This document shows positions 28,582 through 36,430 of a DNA stretch of 64,000 bases, piece after piece. Within the stretch, counting starts at the first letter, position 1. The number at the start of each line of letters is the position of its first letter. This stretch comes from Cytobacillus oceanisediminis 2691 (lineage in GTDB: Bacteria > Bacillota > Bacilli > Bacillales > Cytobacillaceae): contig NZ_CP015506.1 of assembly GCF_000294775.2 (NCBI RefSeq), positions 5,369,501 through 5,433,500 on the forward strand, read 5' to 3'. The position numbers and the translations under genes are program-made. The notes below the pieces were generated by a model, which worked only from the letters and a program-made list of their open reading frames with translations, was not told the origin of the DNA and searched no databases.

Positions 28582-28869
28582 TTAAAAGACACTTAATTTT
28601 CTATTACACATCTTCTTGTAACAGTTGATTTCCTTTTCGATTCGCATTCCTGCTTTTATCAAAGCTAAGTGCAAAATATCTCGCTGCTCACATTTCTCAC
28701 TGCTGGAAAAATCAAAAATAAAATGGTCAGTCACAATTTCATACTTTGCCAGAAGAGTTATTAAATCTGTTAGAAGCTTTTCAGATATATCTGTACGGGG
28801 ATCTTCATTTATTTTGGTAATTCTATGTAGCTCGACTTGAATAAATCCTAATTGCTTCGAATATTCCAC
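28582..28869 (-). CDS. Small helical hypothetical protein of XRE-linked operon
   Basis: 95 residues if started at GTG 28869, which lies 5 bases after GGGAGGGG; a GTG at 28884 overlaps the preceding stop (TAGTG) but comes before that box. Helical, with LLTDLITLLAKYEIVTDHFI. Tightly packed behind the 98-residue gene. Unknown function. Confidence 0.55.
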   Translation of the reverse strand: MEYSKQLGFIQVELHRITKINEDPRTDISEKLLTDLITLLAKYEIVTDHFIFDFSSSEKCEQRDILHLALIKAGMRIEKEINCYKKMCNRKLSVF

Positions 28870-28883
28870 ACGTTCCCCTCCCA

Positions 28884-29180
28884 CTAAAACATTTTCTGTG
28901 GATTGATCAAGGTATTTATCGCAAATACAAGGGCATCATTAAAAGCTGTCCTATATGCTAATTTTGTTTGGATGTGTACTTGATCAAAGATGTTTCCTTT
29001 AATGTCGTCTATGAATTCAATTCTTTTTGCCTCGTCGTCAAACTTTCCAAATTGGGCAAGTTTCTCATCCAGATCCTTATGCAGCAATTCTGAATACATA
29101 ACATACTCTTCACTTGTAATAATCTGTTCAAGTCTTTCTTCAATTAGCCTATTAACTACCTTTTGAAAGCCGTCAATCAA
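28884..29180 (-). CDS. Small helical hypothetical protein, first gene of XRE-linked operon
   Basis: 98 residues, almost entirely charged helices (FQKVVNRLIEERLEQIITSE; AYRTAFNDALVFAINTLI). TTG start, 10 bases after AAGGAG. Diverges from the XRE regulator with a 141-base gap, so its promoter is likely the regulated one. Unknown family. Confidence 0.55.
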   Translation of the reverse strand: MIDGFQKVVNRLIEERLEQIITSEEYVMYSELLHKDLDEKLAQFGKFDDEAKRIEFIDDIKGNIFDQVHIQTKLAYRTAFNDALVFAINTLINPQKMF

Positions 29181-29321
29181 CGTGGAACAACTCCTTAAAC
29201 ATGTATATTTGCGTTAAACGAATATTTATTTCATCAAACGCAATTATACTATGGTACTTCTTGAATGTAAAACCAAAAAAATATACGATTAAGGAAAATA
29301 AATTTATTCGAGGAAGAACTT
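29181..29321. promoter_or_regulatory. Divergent promoter/operator of XRE gene and unknown operon
   Basis: Contains GCGTTAAACG and CAAACGC as inverted half-sites around 29211-29241, and a CGAATA-TTTATTT element at 29219-29231 that recurs inverted (AAATAAATTTATTCG) at 29297-29311. A plausible XRE operator arrangement. Confidence 0.45.
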
Positions 29322-29687
29322 ATGATTAATATAGCGGTTGGAAAATTAATAAAAAAATTGAGACTGGAAAAAGAGATAACTATGAGTGATTTCGCTAAAC
29401 AAATCAAGCTATCCCAGTCATCATTATCTAGAATAGAAAATGGCACTCAAGAACTTTCTTTATCAATGATTGCTACCATCTGTGAACAACTAGGTATTTC
29501 TTTAAGTAATTTTTTTTGGAAATTAGAATTTCTTTCACAAGACAAAGCAAAGGATTTTTGGATTCATTACAATGCTGGTGAGCCTATGCAAGACTTAGAA
29601 AGTGACTTAATAAATTGGATTGCCTCATTAACTGATGATCAAAAAAAGGCTTTATACACCTTAGTTCACTCTTACAATAGAGATTAA
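29322..29687 (+). CDS. XRE-family transcriptional regulator
   Basis: 121 residues. A Cro/CI-type helix-turn-helix occupies residues about 6-62 (KLIKKLRLEKEITMSDFAKQ; SQSSLSRIENGTQELSLSMI), followed by a helical C-terminus probably used for dimerisation. GAGGAAG lies 6 bases before the ATG. Divergent from the 28884-29180 gene, so it likely represses that five-gene operon and itself. Regulators of this size commonly control defence or mobile-element operons. Confidence 0.88.
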   Translation: MINIAVGKLIKKLRLEKEITMSDFAKQIKLSQSSLSRIENGTQELSLSMIATICEQLGISLSNFFWKLEFLSQDKAKDFWIHYNAGEPMQDLESDLINWIASLTDDQKKALYTLVHSYNRD

Positions 29688-29707
29688 TATTTATTGCTCT
29701 AATCTTA

Positions 29708-29756
29708 AAAAAGACCTAAATCATGGGTTTGTTCCATCCATGATTCAGGTCTTTTT
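29708..29756 (+). terminator. Intrinsic terminator of the XRE gene
   Basis: Stem AAAAAGACCT/AGGTCTTTTT extended by ATCATGG/CCATGAT; followed by CTTTT. Confidence 0.85.
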
Positions 29757-30022
29757 CTTTTGCAGCATTGTTCTATTCTATCCGCATCACTCCCATTGTT
29801 ACCCAGCATTTAAGGTATTTAGGGTACTTTCGTAAATGTTACTCCCCCTAACTTCTCTCCTTGATAGACTTACTTTCAAGTGCAATTAGGGTACTTAGGA
29901 CCCTTTTAGTGAAAAAAACTATATTTTTTTTATAAAAGGGGTTCGAACGAAAAAAGACTGGTGGTATCGTATTACAGCTTCGGCAAACAATATATTACTA
30001 TCAGAAAGGTACGGTTTAACTA
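29757..30022 (+). promoter_or_regulatory. Leader of DUF3987 gene with direct repeats
   Basis: TTAGGGTACTT occurs at 29819-29829 and again at 29886-29896, spaced 67 bp. Could be iterons or operator sites for replication/regulation. Confidence 0.4.
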
Positions 30023-31639
30023 ATGACAAAAGAAAACGTAGTAAAAAGCCAAAAAGAATATTTAACAGTCGATGAGAAGTTGGCTATGCAAGAAAACAGA
30101 AAGAAATCAGAAGGAAATACTGAACTCTTTAATGATGTCGTAAAGGCATTGGAGACAGACCGTGTAAGTAAACCATCTTTATCCGAAGAAGAAGAGTGGT
30201 CAATGCCTGTAACTTTTGATGAGTATGATACAATTCCATTTCCAATCGAAATTTTTCCAGCCACCATTCAAAATATGGTGAAAGCAGTGGCTATCGATAC
30301 TCAAACTCCAATCGATTTAGCGGCGATGGTTTGCATTGGAGTGTTATCGACTGCATTAAGTAAGAAATTCGCAATTGAACCAAAAACAGGTTGGAAGGAA
30401 CCATTAAATACGTATACAGCAACACTTTTACCTTCGGGATTAAGGAAATCAGCTGTTTATAATGCTATGACGAAAGTTTTATATAAATATGCCCAAGAAC
30501 TTTATGAAGAGATGGAACCAAAAATCGAAAAAAGGAAATTAAAGAGGCAGGCTCTCGAAAAAAGGATTGATAAACTTCAAACCGATTATGCAAAAACGAA
30601 TAATCCTGAATTACTACAAGAAATTGAAGCCATCAGCGACGAACTGCAAAAACATCCAGAGCTTTCAGCGCCTAAACTAACGGTCGATAATGAAACTTCC
30701 GAAAATTTGGTTATAGAATTAAAGAAGAATAACGAAAAAATTTCTATTATGTCCCCCGAAGGTGACTTATTTATTAAATTTAATGATCCAGCTGAAAAAG
30801 GAAAGCATGATGTTTATCTTAAAGGATATAGTGGAGATCACCTCCAAGTAGGCCGAGTTTCACGACCGGGGGAAATTTTAACTGAGCCGTTATTGACCAT
30901 CTGCATCGTAGCGCAGCCAACAGTAGTTCAAAATTTCCCATCCTACGTCCATGAAAGAGGAATACCTGCAAGGTTTCTATTTTCTATGCCAAACGATAAT
31001 CAGGGCTTCCGTGAGCCTTTTCCTCCTTCAACAGCAGTCGAAATTTCTAGGGCATATCAAGAATTGATTAGAAAGCTGCTGATGTTTACGCCGAACGAAA
31101 CAATTTGCTTACGGTTAAGTGAAGACTCTATAAACATTTTAAAAGATCTCATTATGGATATTGAAAAAGAGTTCAGAGACAATGGCATTTTCGAAGGTCA
31201 TCTAAGGTTTTGGGGAAGTAAATTGGTTGGCCAGATTTTACGGGTAGCTGGGTTATTGCATGTTGCTCATTCAGCTGATTCTTCTAATCTGGAGGAAATA
31301 ACATCCGAAGTCAGTCTGGACATTTGCAAAAAGGCCTTTTTGCTAAAAGATTACTTCATTACTCATGCACAAAAGGTATTTGGGGTGATGAAACGCAATG
31401 ATACATTCAATGATGCAATTTATTTACGTGATAAAATCTTAAATGAGAAAAAACTAGTAGTCGATAAACAGACAATTCATCAGAAAACGAAAAAGAGGAT
31501 TCAAGGCAAAGATCGGTTTTCACGTGCTTATGACCTGCTTGAATATCACTCTTATATTAAACAAGTAAAGGGCGGTAAATACGGAAACAAGGGAATGATC
31601 CTAGTAAATCCTGCTCTATTGAAAAATGATAGCAATTAA
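30023..31639 (+). CDS. DUF3987-family (YfjI-like) putative replication protein
   Basis: 538 residues. The DUF3987 core is visible: ATIQNMVKAVAIDTQTPIDL, LLPSGLRKSAVYNAMTKVL (where primase/helicase relatives carry a P-loop) and MSPEGDLFIKFNDPAEKG, then RVSRPGEILTEPLLTICIVA. A coiled coil lies around residues 150-215. DUF3987 proteins are carried by plasmids, prophages and islands and are thought to act in their replication or stability, comparable to the Cch helicases of SCC elements. The P-loop glycine pattern is degenerate (LPSGLRKS), so ATPase activity is uncertain. Confidence 0.75.
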   Translation: MTKENVVKSQKEYLTVDEKLAMQENRKKSEGNTELFNDVVKALETDRVSKPSLSEEEEWSMPVTFDEYDTIPFPIEIFPATIQNMVKAVAIDTQTPIDLAAMVCIGVLSTALSKKFAIEPKTGWKEPLNTYTATLLPSGLRKSAVYNAMTKVLYKYAQELYEEMEPKIEKRKLKRQALEKRIDKLQTDYAKTNNPELLQEIEAISDELQKHPELSAPKLTVDNETSENLVIELKKNNEKISIMSPEGDLFIKFNDPAEKGKHDVYLKGYSGDHLQVGRVSRPGEILTEPLLTICIVAQPTVVQNFPSYVHERGIPARFLFSMPNDNQGFREPFPPSTAVEISRAYQELIRKLLMFTPNETICLRLSEDSINILKDLIMDIEKEFRDNGIFEGHLRFWGSKLVGQILRVAGLLHVAHSADSSNLEEITSEVSLDICKKAFLLKDYFITHAQKVFGVMKRNDTFNDAIYLRDKILNEKKLVVDKQTIHQKTKKRIQGKDRFSRAYDLLEYHSYIKQVKGGKYGNKGMILVNPALLKNDSN

Positions 31640-31693
31640 GGTCCTAACCTCCCTAAAATACTGTAAACTATTGATATCCCTACTCAAAAACAA

Positions 31694-31727
31694 GGGAATG
31701 AGAGAATCCTAAAGTTCCCTCATTCCC
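31694..31727 (+). terminator. Intrinsic terminator of the DUF3987 gene
   Basis: Stem GGGAATGAG/CTCATTCCC with a 16-base loop partly paired. Confidence 0.65.
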
Positions 31728-31780
31728 CTAATTTACATAACAGAAAATTTATTCCTTAACCGTAACTAGGAGGATCAACA

Positions 31781-31953
31781 ATGAAATTCAAATTCTTTAA
31801 CGATACTGCAGAAAAGTAACGATACATCCAGCTACTTATCAACATGGCTGCTATGTTGATAATAATCATGCAATTATGTGATTACAAGAACGCTTATTTA
31901 TTCTGCCAAATGCGGTACCTATCCCTTCGTCAAACCATGGGATTACGGGGTAA
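31781..31953 (+). pseudogene. Decayed small mobile-element gene
   Basis: A strong AGGAGG site precedes ATG 31781, but only MKFKFFNDTAEK is read before TAA. In the next frame the sequence continues VTIHPATYQHGCYVDNNHAI, then a TGA, then LQERLFILPNAVPIPSSNHG. One frameshift and one stop inactivate what looks like a single small conserved protein. The 31640-32078 interval holds no other gene. Confidence 0.55.
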
Positions 31954-32078
31954 GAAATGGACTTCAGCTACTCGTTTCACCAATAGAGTAATAGAGCGTT
32001 GTCATTTGAGGCTCCTAAGTATAACTTTTCTAAATATCTAAAAAGGAGCGCTTTTCAGCTGCCCCCTTCAAAAAGTAT

Positions 32079-32402
32079 TTAAAATCCTAATCGCTTTGCA
32101 ACCCACTCTTGACCAGCTTTCCCTTTCATATCTTCCCATCCAGAAAATCTACTATGGTTTCGTACGTACTCATCAAGCTCACTTTCATTAATTTTATCAA
32201 AGTCTTCTTCAGTCTGAATCTCAAAAGGACTCTTATCAAAGAATTCATCAATATTATTAAATTTAGTGTGTATCTGCATGAACCGGTCGTTAAATAAGTC
32301 TGTAAAGCTTACTGTTGTTCCTTTTTCCAATTCTTTTGCTTTATTACCCATTTGCTTTAACCGTTTGTTGAAATCGTCGAAACCCTTTGTTTTTACACCC
32401 AT
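32079..32402 (-). CDS. Hypothetical protein
   Basis: 107 residues from ATG 32402, which follows GGGAGG by 7 bases (an upstream in-frame start lies before that site). Helical and charged: MGVKTKGFDDFNKRLKQMGN, KFNNIDEFFDKSPFEIQTEE, and a terminal WEDMKGKAGQEWVAKRLGF. The start recalls small phage HK97-gp10-like proteins, but not convincingly. Confidence 0.55.
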   Translation of the reverse strand: MGVKTKGFDDFNKRLKQMGNKAKELEKGTTVSFTDLFNDRFMQIHTKFNNIDEFFDKSPFEIQTEEDFDKINESELDEYVRNHSRFSGWEDMKGKAGQEWVAKRLGF

Positions 32403-32974
32403 TAAAAATCCTCCCAATTTTGTTTTAGAAGAAAATATCCTCAGATGAAATCACTATTTCTAGTATATCGCATAGAATTGGTGACATTGCAACTTTTAGA
32501 AAGGGGATTTTTGAATATCAATCCAATCGATGTCTTAACTGCTTTAGACTTTCCAAAGTCTAAAGAAAGTTTGAATGTATAACTGATTTTCTGTGGCAGT
32601 GCGAAACTAAAATACTCTCTCCCTTATTGATGAATAGGAAGGGAATTCAACAAATAATTCCATATTGATAGATCCGTAAGTCCTTTGAAAATTTTACTTT
32701 TAAGTAAATTATCATTCCGATAGAATTTATTAACTACCTGAAACACTTGTTAAACATCAACTCTAATTAAAGTTAGCTATAACTTAAATGAAATTAAACT
32801 GAGTCTTAATAAAGTGAATTAGAAACGATTATTTTCTATTTGATTTAAATAAAACTCAATAATAGTTCAACCTACATTTGAATTTAAGCCAATATTTTTT
32901 ATTCCTGCTCTTCGAATAGGCTTAATTCCAAGCTAAAATGTTTTTACCTTTAAGTGAAAGGAGGGGAAAACAAA
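32403..32974. other. 572-base gene-free region
   Basis: No credible gene on either strand. Includes the perfect palindrome 32542-32565 and the promoter of the HTH gene at 32975. Confidence 0.5.
32542..32565. repeat. Perfect 24-bp palindrome
   Basis: CTTTAGACTTT/AAAGTCTAAAG with a 2-base centre. Likely a protein-binding site rather than a terminator. Confidence 0.6.
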
Positions 32975-33559
32975 GTGGAAATAGACATTGATAATGCATC
33001 CTTGAGAGACATCATTTCACTCATAAAAGCTGGAAAAACGGATCTTGAGATCGGAGCAATGAAAAATTACACTTCAGGCTCTACTGTTTATAGACGTTTA
33101 AGGATTGCTGGAGCCGATAAATCATCGAAAAAGTGGGACTTCACCAACATTGATGAGAGCATGTTAGATCAAAATTTTTGGGACATCAGTGAAAAAGACC
33201 AGATAAATGAAACTAACCAGAACATCACTTCATTCTCTGAAGAGCAAATTAATGCACTTAAAATTATTGCAGATGATTATATAAATCGAAATTCTCATAG
33301 CGAGGATCCAGATGATGAAGATACTAAATATAAAATGTTTGGCAAACTACATTTGGAGAACGCTCGTTTCAAAAATAAGGACAACACTACCAAGCAATTG
33401 AATGTTCCAGTCTTAGATGCTGTTATGTCGCAATTAGACAGCTTTATTAATTCCAGTGGACTAGAAAAGAAATTCGTGGTTAACAAAGCACTCGAAGTGT
33501 TTTTAGAAATGCACCATAAGGATTGGCAAGAGCAAGAGGATTATGCAAATCAGTCGTAA
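32975..33559 (+). CDS. Hypothetical DNA-binding-type protein
   Basis: 194 residues from GTG 32975, 8 bases after AAGGAGGGG. The N-terminus (LRDIISLIKAGKTDLEIGAM) reads like a helix-turn-helix; an acidic linker follows, and the C-terminus (LDAVMSQLDSFINSSGLEKK then KALEVFLEMH) resembles a ribbon-helix-helix/ParG-like or plasmid-copy-control domain. Could control replication or partition of the island. Unknown family. Confidence 0.6.
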   Translation: MEIDIDNASLRDIISLIKAGKTDLEIGAMKNYTSGSTVYRRLRIAGADKSSKKWDFTNIDESMLDQNFWDISEKDQINETNQNITSFSEEQINALKIIADDYINRNSHSEDPDDEDTKYKMFGKLHLENARFKNKDNTTKQLNVPVLDAVMSQLDSFINSSGLEKKFVVNKALEVFLEMHHKDWQEQEDYANQS

Positions 33560-33572
33560 CTATGCACGTTAG

Positions 33573-33610
33573 AGTATACGCGTTGAGGGTGTCCGTTCAA
33601 CGTGTATACT
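33573..33610 (+). terminator. Intrinsic hairpin after the HTH-type gene
   Basis: Fourteen-position stem AGTATACGCGTTGA/TCAACGTGTATACT with one mismatch and a 10-base loop. Confidence 0.65.
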
Positions 33611-33782
33611 TAGATTTACTTCAAAGCTAGTCTTTTCAACGGTTCTCGCTCTGTACAGACAATACCTTTTAATGCCGACTATATAAGAAAATAACTACCC
33701 GTATTCAGATAATTAAAGGTCTTTTACCGACACTCTTTCTCTGAGCAATGAAGATAAGCAAAATGGTTGGCTATGGATGTAT

Positions 33783-33932
33783 TTAGAAATCGTTCATAAC
33801 AAATTCTATCAGTTCTAAATCATCTTCTGACAAATTGAATTTTTTCTGAACTTCCTTTTCTGTTAACCCTTTTTCAATTTCTTTGATTGCTTTGATGATC
33901 GTTTCATCGTCACTAAAATTAAAACTGTTCAT
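33783..33932 (-). CDS. Small hypothetical protein (49 residues)
   Basis: MNSFNFSDDETIIKAIKEIE, then a predicted helix-turn-helix (KGLTEKEVQKKFNLSEDDLE) and acidic tail. TAGGTG precedes the ATG. A decayed paralogue lies at 25907-26112, supporting a real gene. Possibly a small regulator of the island. Confidence 0.55.
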   Translation of the reverse strand: MNSFNFSDDETIIKAIKEIEKGLTEKEVQKKFNLSEDDLELIEFVMNDF

Positions 33933-34148
33933 ATCGATATTCACCTATGTAAAGATATATTGGGCTGGTGTAGCAGATAAGCAAGATATAAGTATGTTAA
34001 AGAATAAAACTTCTAAGAAAGACGTTATAAGTAAAGAAGAATATAAGCTTAACACTACTTTAACCTAAACATATGCGTATTTTATATACGATAATGGCCA
34101 TAATTCATTTAGTTTCCAAGTAGCTTTAAAGCCATCTACCTTTAAGGG

Positions 34149-34216
34149 AAAACCCCATCATAATACTTAAACGATTATATCTCCTGTTACGTTTAAGTAT
34201 GAGGTTGGGGTTTTTA
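34149..34216. terminator. Long hairpin
   Basis: Perfect 11-bp stem ATACTTAAACG/CGTTTAAGTAT extended outward by AACCCC/GGGGTT and a TTTTT tail on the plus strand. Related in its outer arms to 25534-25594. Confidence 0.65.
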
Positions 34217-34352
34217 TTTTAGAACTATCAGGGGAGCAGTATAAGCGGCTTCTGCTAACTTAATAGAAAAAAATCAATAGATAATCTGATGGCGCATTTT
34301 CTTCATGGAGAATGTGCCTTTGTATTGCAAAAATAAATAGGAGTCTAGAGAA

Positions 34353-35930
34353 ATGAAAATCTATTACTATTTAACAAAATCACAAAGACACCGTATTCAA
34401 TTAGAAAGGAGAGATGTATACACGCTGCTTTTCTTAAATGAACAGAGTATCCTATCACAGCCACAACTTTACGAGTTTTATTCGTTCTTCACAAATATTA
34501 GTGATGCAGCTTTCCGAAGAAAAATGAGTCGCTGGAACGATGCTAATATTATTAACAAAAGAAAAGTTAAAATGGAGAACGGCTATGAGTTAGCAATCAT
34601 TGAATTAACTGTTGCTGGCCAAAGCATCCTTAAAAAACTCGGTTACTTGAACGAGGACGAAAAGTTGAAATACCAAGCAAAAAGCAATTTAGATCACACC
34701 CTTGCTATTAAACAATCCGTCATTGAAGTTTTAAGGAATGTTAGCGATATTGACCCTTTCTATATTGCTGATGGAGGAAAATACATCATCCCATTCCGAG
34801 AAGGAGACAACGAGGATGAATTAGAGCAGACTGCCATTATATTCAAAAACCAAAACTTCGGCAGTGACTTTATCCCCCCTTTTAAATCAAAATACAGCTC
34901 GGATGATATTGAAAAATTCAAAAACACCGGCGTAGTCCAATCGTTCGTCCCACAAGACTTTGAACATATAAAAGAACATTTCGGAAAAGGACACCTTATT
35001 GATAAATCGGGATTAAAGCCGGACTGGATTTTTAAAGTGAAGGACACTTTTATCTATATAGAAGTGGATAGTGGAAATGAAAAAATAAAAACTAAACGTG
35101 ATCATACCAATACTATAATCGAAAAGCATGATGTTAAATCTATCGAAGGAAAATTGTATCGATATGAAGAGTTGGCTAAGAACGATAGAGAGCATAACCA
35201 CAAAGTCATCTTCGCTTTAATAGATGATAGTGACGTGGTAATAACCAAGAACATCCATAGCAACAAAGACATTCGTATTGCCAACTTAAAACATGAAATT
35301 GCTCATATGAACGACTACAATGACTGGAAAATTGGGGTTTATGTTAGCGGTATGAAAAGATTTTACACAGTTTTTGAAGCAGTATATCTAGAACTGATCA
35401 ATAACATAAAATCATATAACTATGAAGTTTACAAAAATACATTTATCACTTTAATTAAGGCAGGGTTGAAACCAAATTGGAAAAATTTAAAGTTTATGGT
35501 TGTCCCTAAACACTTTTATCCAACTCTTGGCATATCGACAAACAGTCTAAACTTCATTCCGGATTTTTTGTTTAGATACTATCAGGATACAGAAGATAAA
35601 TACGAACAATACTTTATTCCTGTATTTATTAGAGAAGGAAACGTAAAAGACATGGAGAGGTTGGCTTATTATACAATTCCTACAGCAAATGGCTGGTTTA
35701 AGTATAATGCAAAGATCTTGGCATTGTATGAAAGAAAAGATGAACTATTTAATGATGTCATTAGGAAAACAAAGAAAGTAAACACCAATAAGATAACGAG
35801 AGAAATAGTTGATAATAACGGAATGGATATAGACAATATAGTATTCGCTGCTATAGATGAAATATCCAACGGTAAACTCCTTCTTTACAATGCTAATAAG
35901 AAGCAAATCGATAAAAGCCAGTTATTCTAG
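34353..35930 (+). CDS. Replication-relaxation-like protein
   Basis: 525 residues. N-terminal winged helix (DVYTLLFLNEQSILSQPQLY; DAAFRRKMSRWNDANIINKR), then a PD-(D/E)xK-like segment near 225 (LKPDWIFKVKDTFIYIEVDS, NEKIKTKRDHTN) characteristic of the replication-relaxation/MobC-like family of mobile elements, and a long C-terminal extension that partly repeats the theme. Members act in relaxation of plasmid DNA or in copy control. TAGGAG lies 12 bases before the ATG. Stands alone, convergent with the BREX operon. Confidence 0.65.
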   Translation: MKIYYYLTKSQRHRIQLERRDVYTLLFLNEQSILSQPQLYEFYSFFTNISDAAFRRKMSRWNDANIINKRKVKMENGYELAIIELTVAGQSILKKLGYLNEDEKLKYQAKSNLDHTLAIKQSVIEVLRNVSDIDPFYIADGGKYIIPFREGDNEDELEQTAIIFKNQNFGSDFIPPFKSKYSSDDIEKFKNTGVVQSFVPQDFEHIKEHFGKGHLIDKSGLKPDWIFKVKDTFIYIEVDSGNEKIKTKRDHTNTIIEKHDVKSIEGKLYRYEELAKNDREHNHKVIFALIDDSDVVITKNIHSNKDIRIANLKHEIAHMNDYNDWKIGVYVSGMKRFYTVFEAVYLELINNIKSYNYEVYKNTFITLIKAGLKPNWKNLKFMVVPKHFYPTLGISTNSLNFIPDFLFRYYQDTEDKYEQYFIPVFIREGNVKDMERLAYYTIPTANGWFKYNAKILALYERKDELFNDVIRKTKKVNTNKITREIVDNNGMDIDNIVFAAIDEISNGKLLLYNANKKQIDKSQLF

Positions 35931-35951
35931 TCTTATGAATAACTGGCTTTT
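35913..35951 (+). terminator. Intrinsic terminator of the replication-relaxation-like gene
   Basis: Fourteen-base-pair perfect stem AAAAGCCAGTTATT/AATAACTGGCTTTT with an 11-base loop. Confidence 0.9.
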
Positions 35952-35967
35952 GTATATACTTCCTCCT

Positions 35968-36216
35968 AAAAAGTTCTCCATTTTGGTGTACTCTCGTACT
36001 CTCTTGCCTTATAAAACTCGCTGGCTGCTAGAAGTTGAATCGGTTTTTATCCATAAAGTACTCTTTTTCGTGCATTTCTTCGTAAAAAGTTCTCCATTTT
36101 GGTGTACTCTCTTTACCTTATGTACATCCCGCTGTTAGCAATTATTCTGGATTTTCCCCTAACATATGTCCTATGCGCATTTCATTTTAATAAGTTCTCC
36201 ATTCTAGTGTACTCTC
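35968..36216. repeat. Three imperfect tandem repeats (iteron-like)
   Basis: A 28-bp core containing AGTTCTCCATTTTGGTGTAC occurs at 35968-35995, 36084-36111 and (3 changes) 36189-36216. Flanking GCATTTC and CTTTACCTT-type words recur too, so the unit is about 105-116 bp. Located between two convergent terminators (35.95 and 36.3 kb) in the otherwise gene-free interval 35931-36430. Could be an origin or a site bound by the adjacent replication-relaxation-like protein. Confidence 0.75.
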
Positions 36217-36293
36217 TTTACCTTGTGCATTTCGTTAAAAGGTTTTATTGCATAACAGACAATTTATGTAACGGAATAAAATAAGAGTGCGAT

Positions 36294-36323
36294 AATATCT
36301 ATTTTCGCACTCTACCATAGAAA
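36294..36323 (-). terminator. Hairpin downstream of the BREX operon
   Basis: Nine-base-pair stem AGAGTGCGA/TCGCACTCT, about 110 bases past the brxHII stop. Confidence 0.6.
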
Positions 36324-36430
36324 TATTTGTTTTATTTTTACTCCATTAACAATGGTCTTATTTAATGACTTAACTAAAAGATCAAGAAGACGGAAAAATG
36401 AATTTTTCTACTGTGTCTTTGTGCTACGCC

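Noticed and set aside
35857..36284. Two overlapping plus-strand frames over the tandem repeats
   Set aside because: Their similarity comes from the DNA repeats; no ribosome binding sites, and the terminator of the previous gene lies inside.
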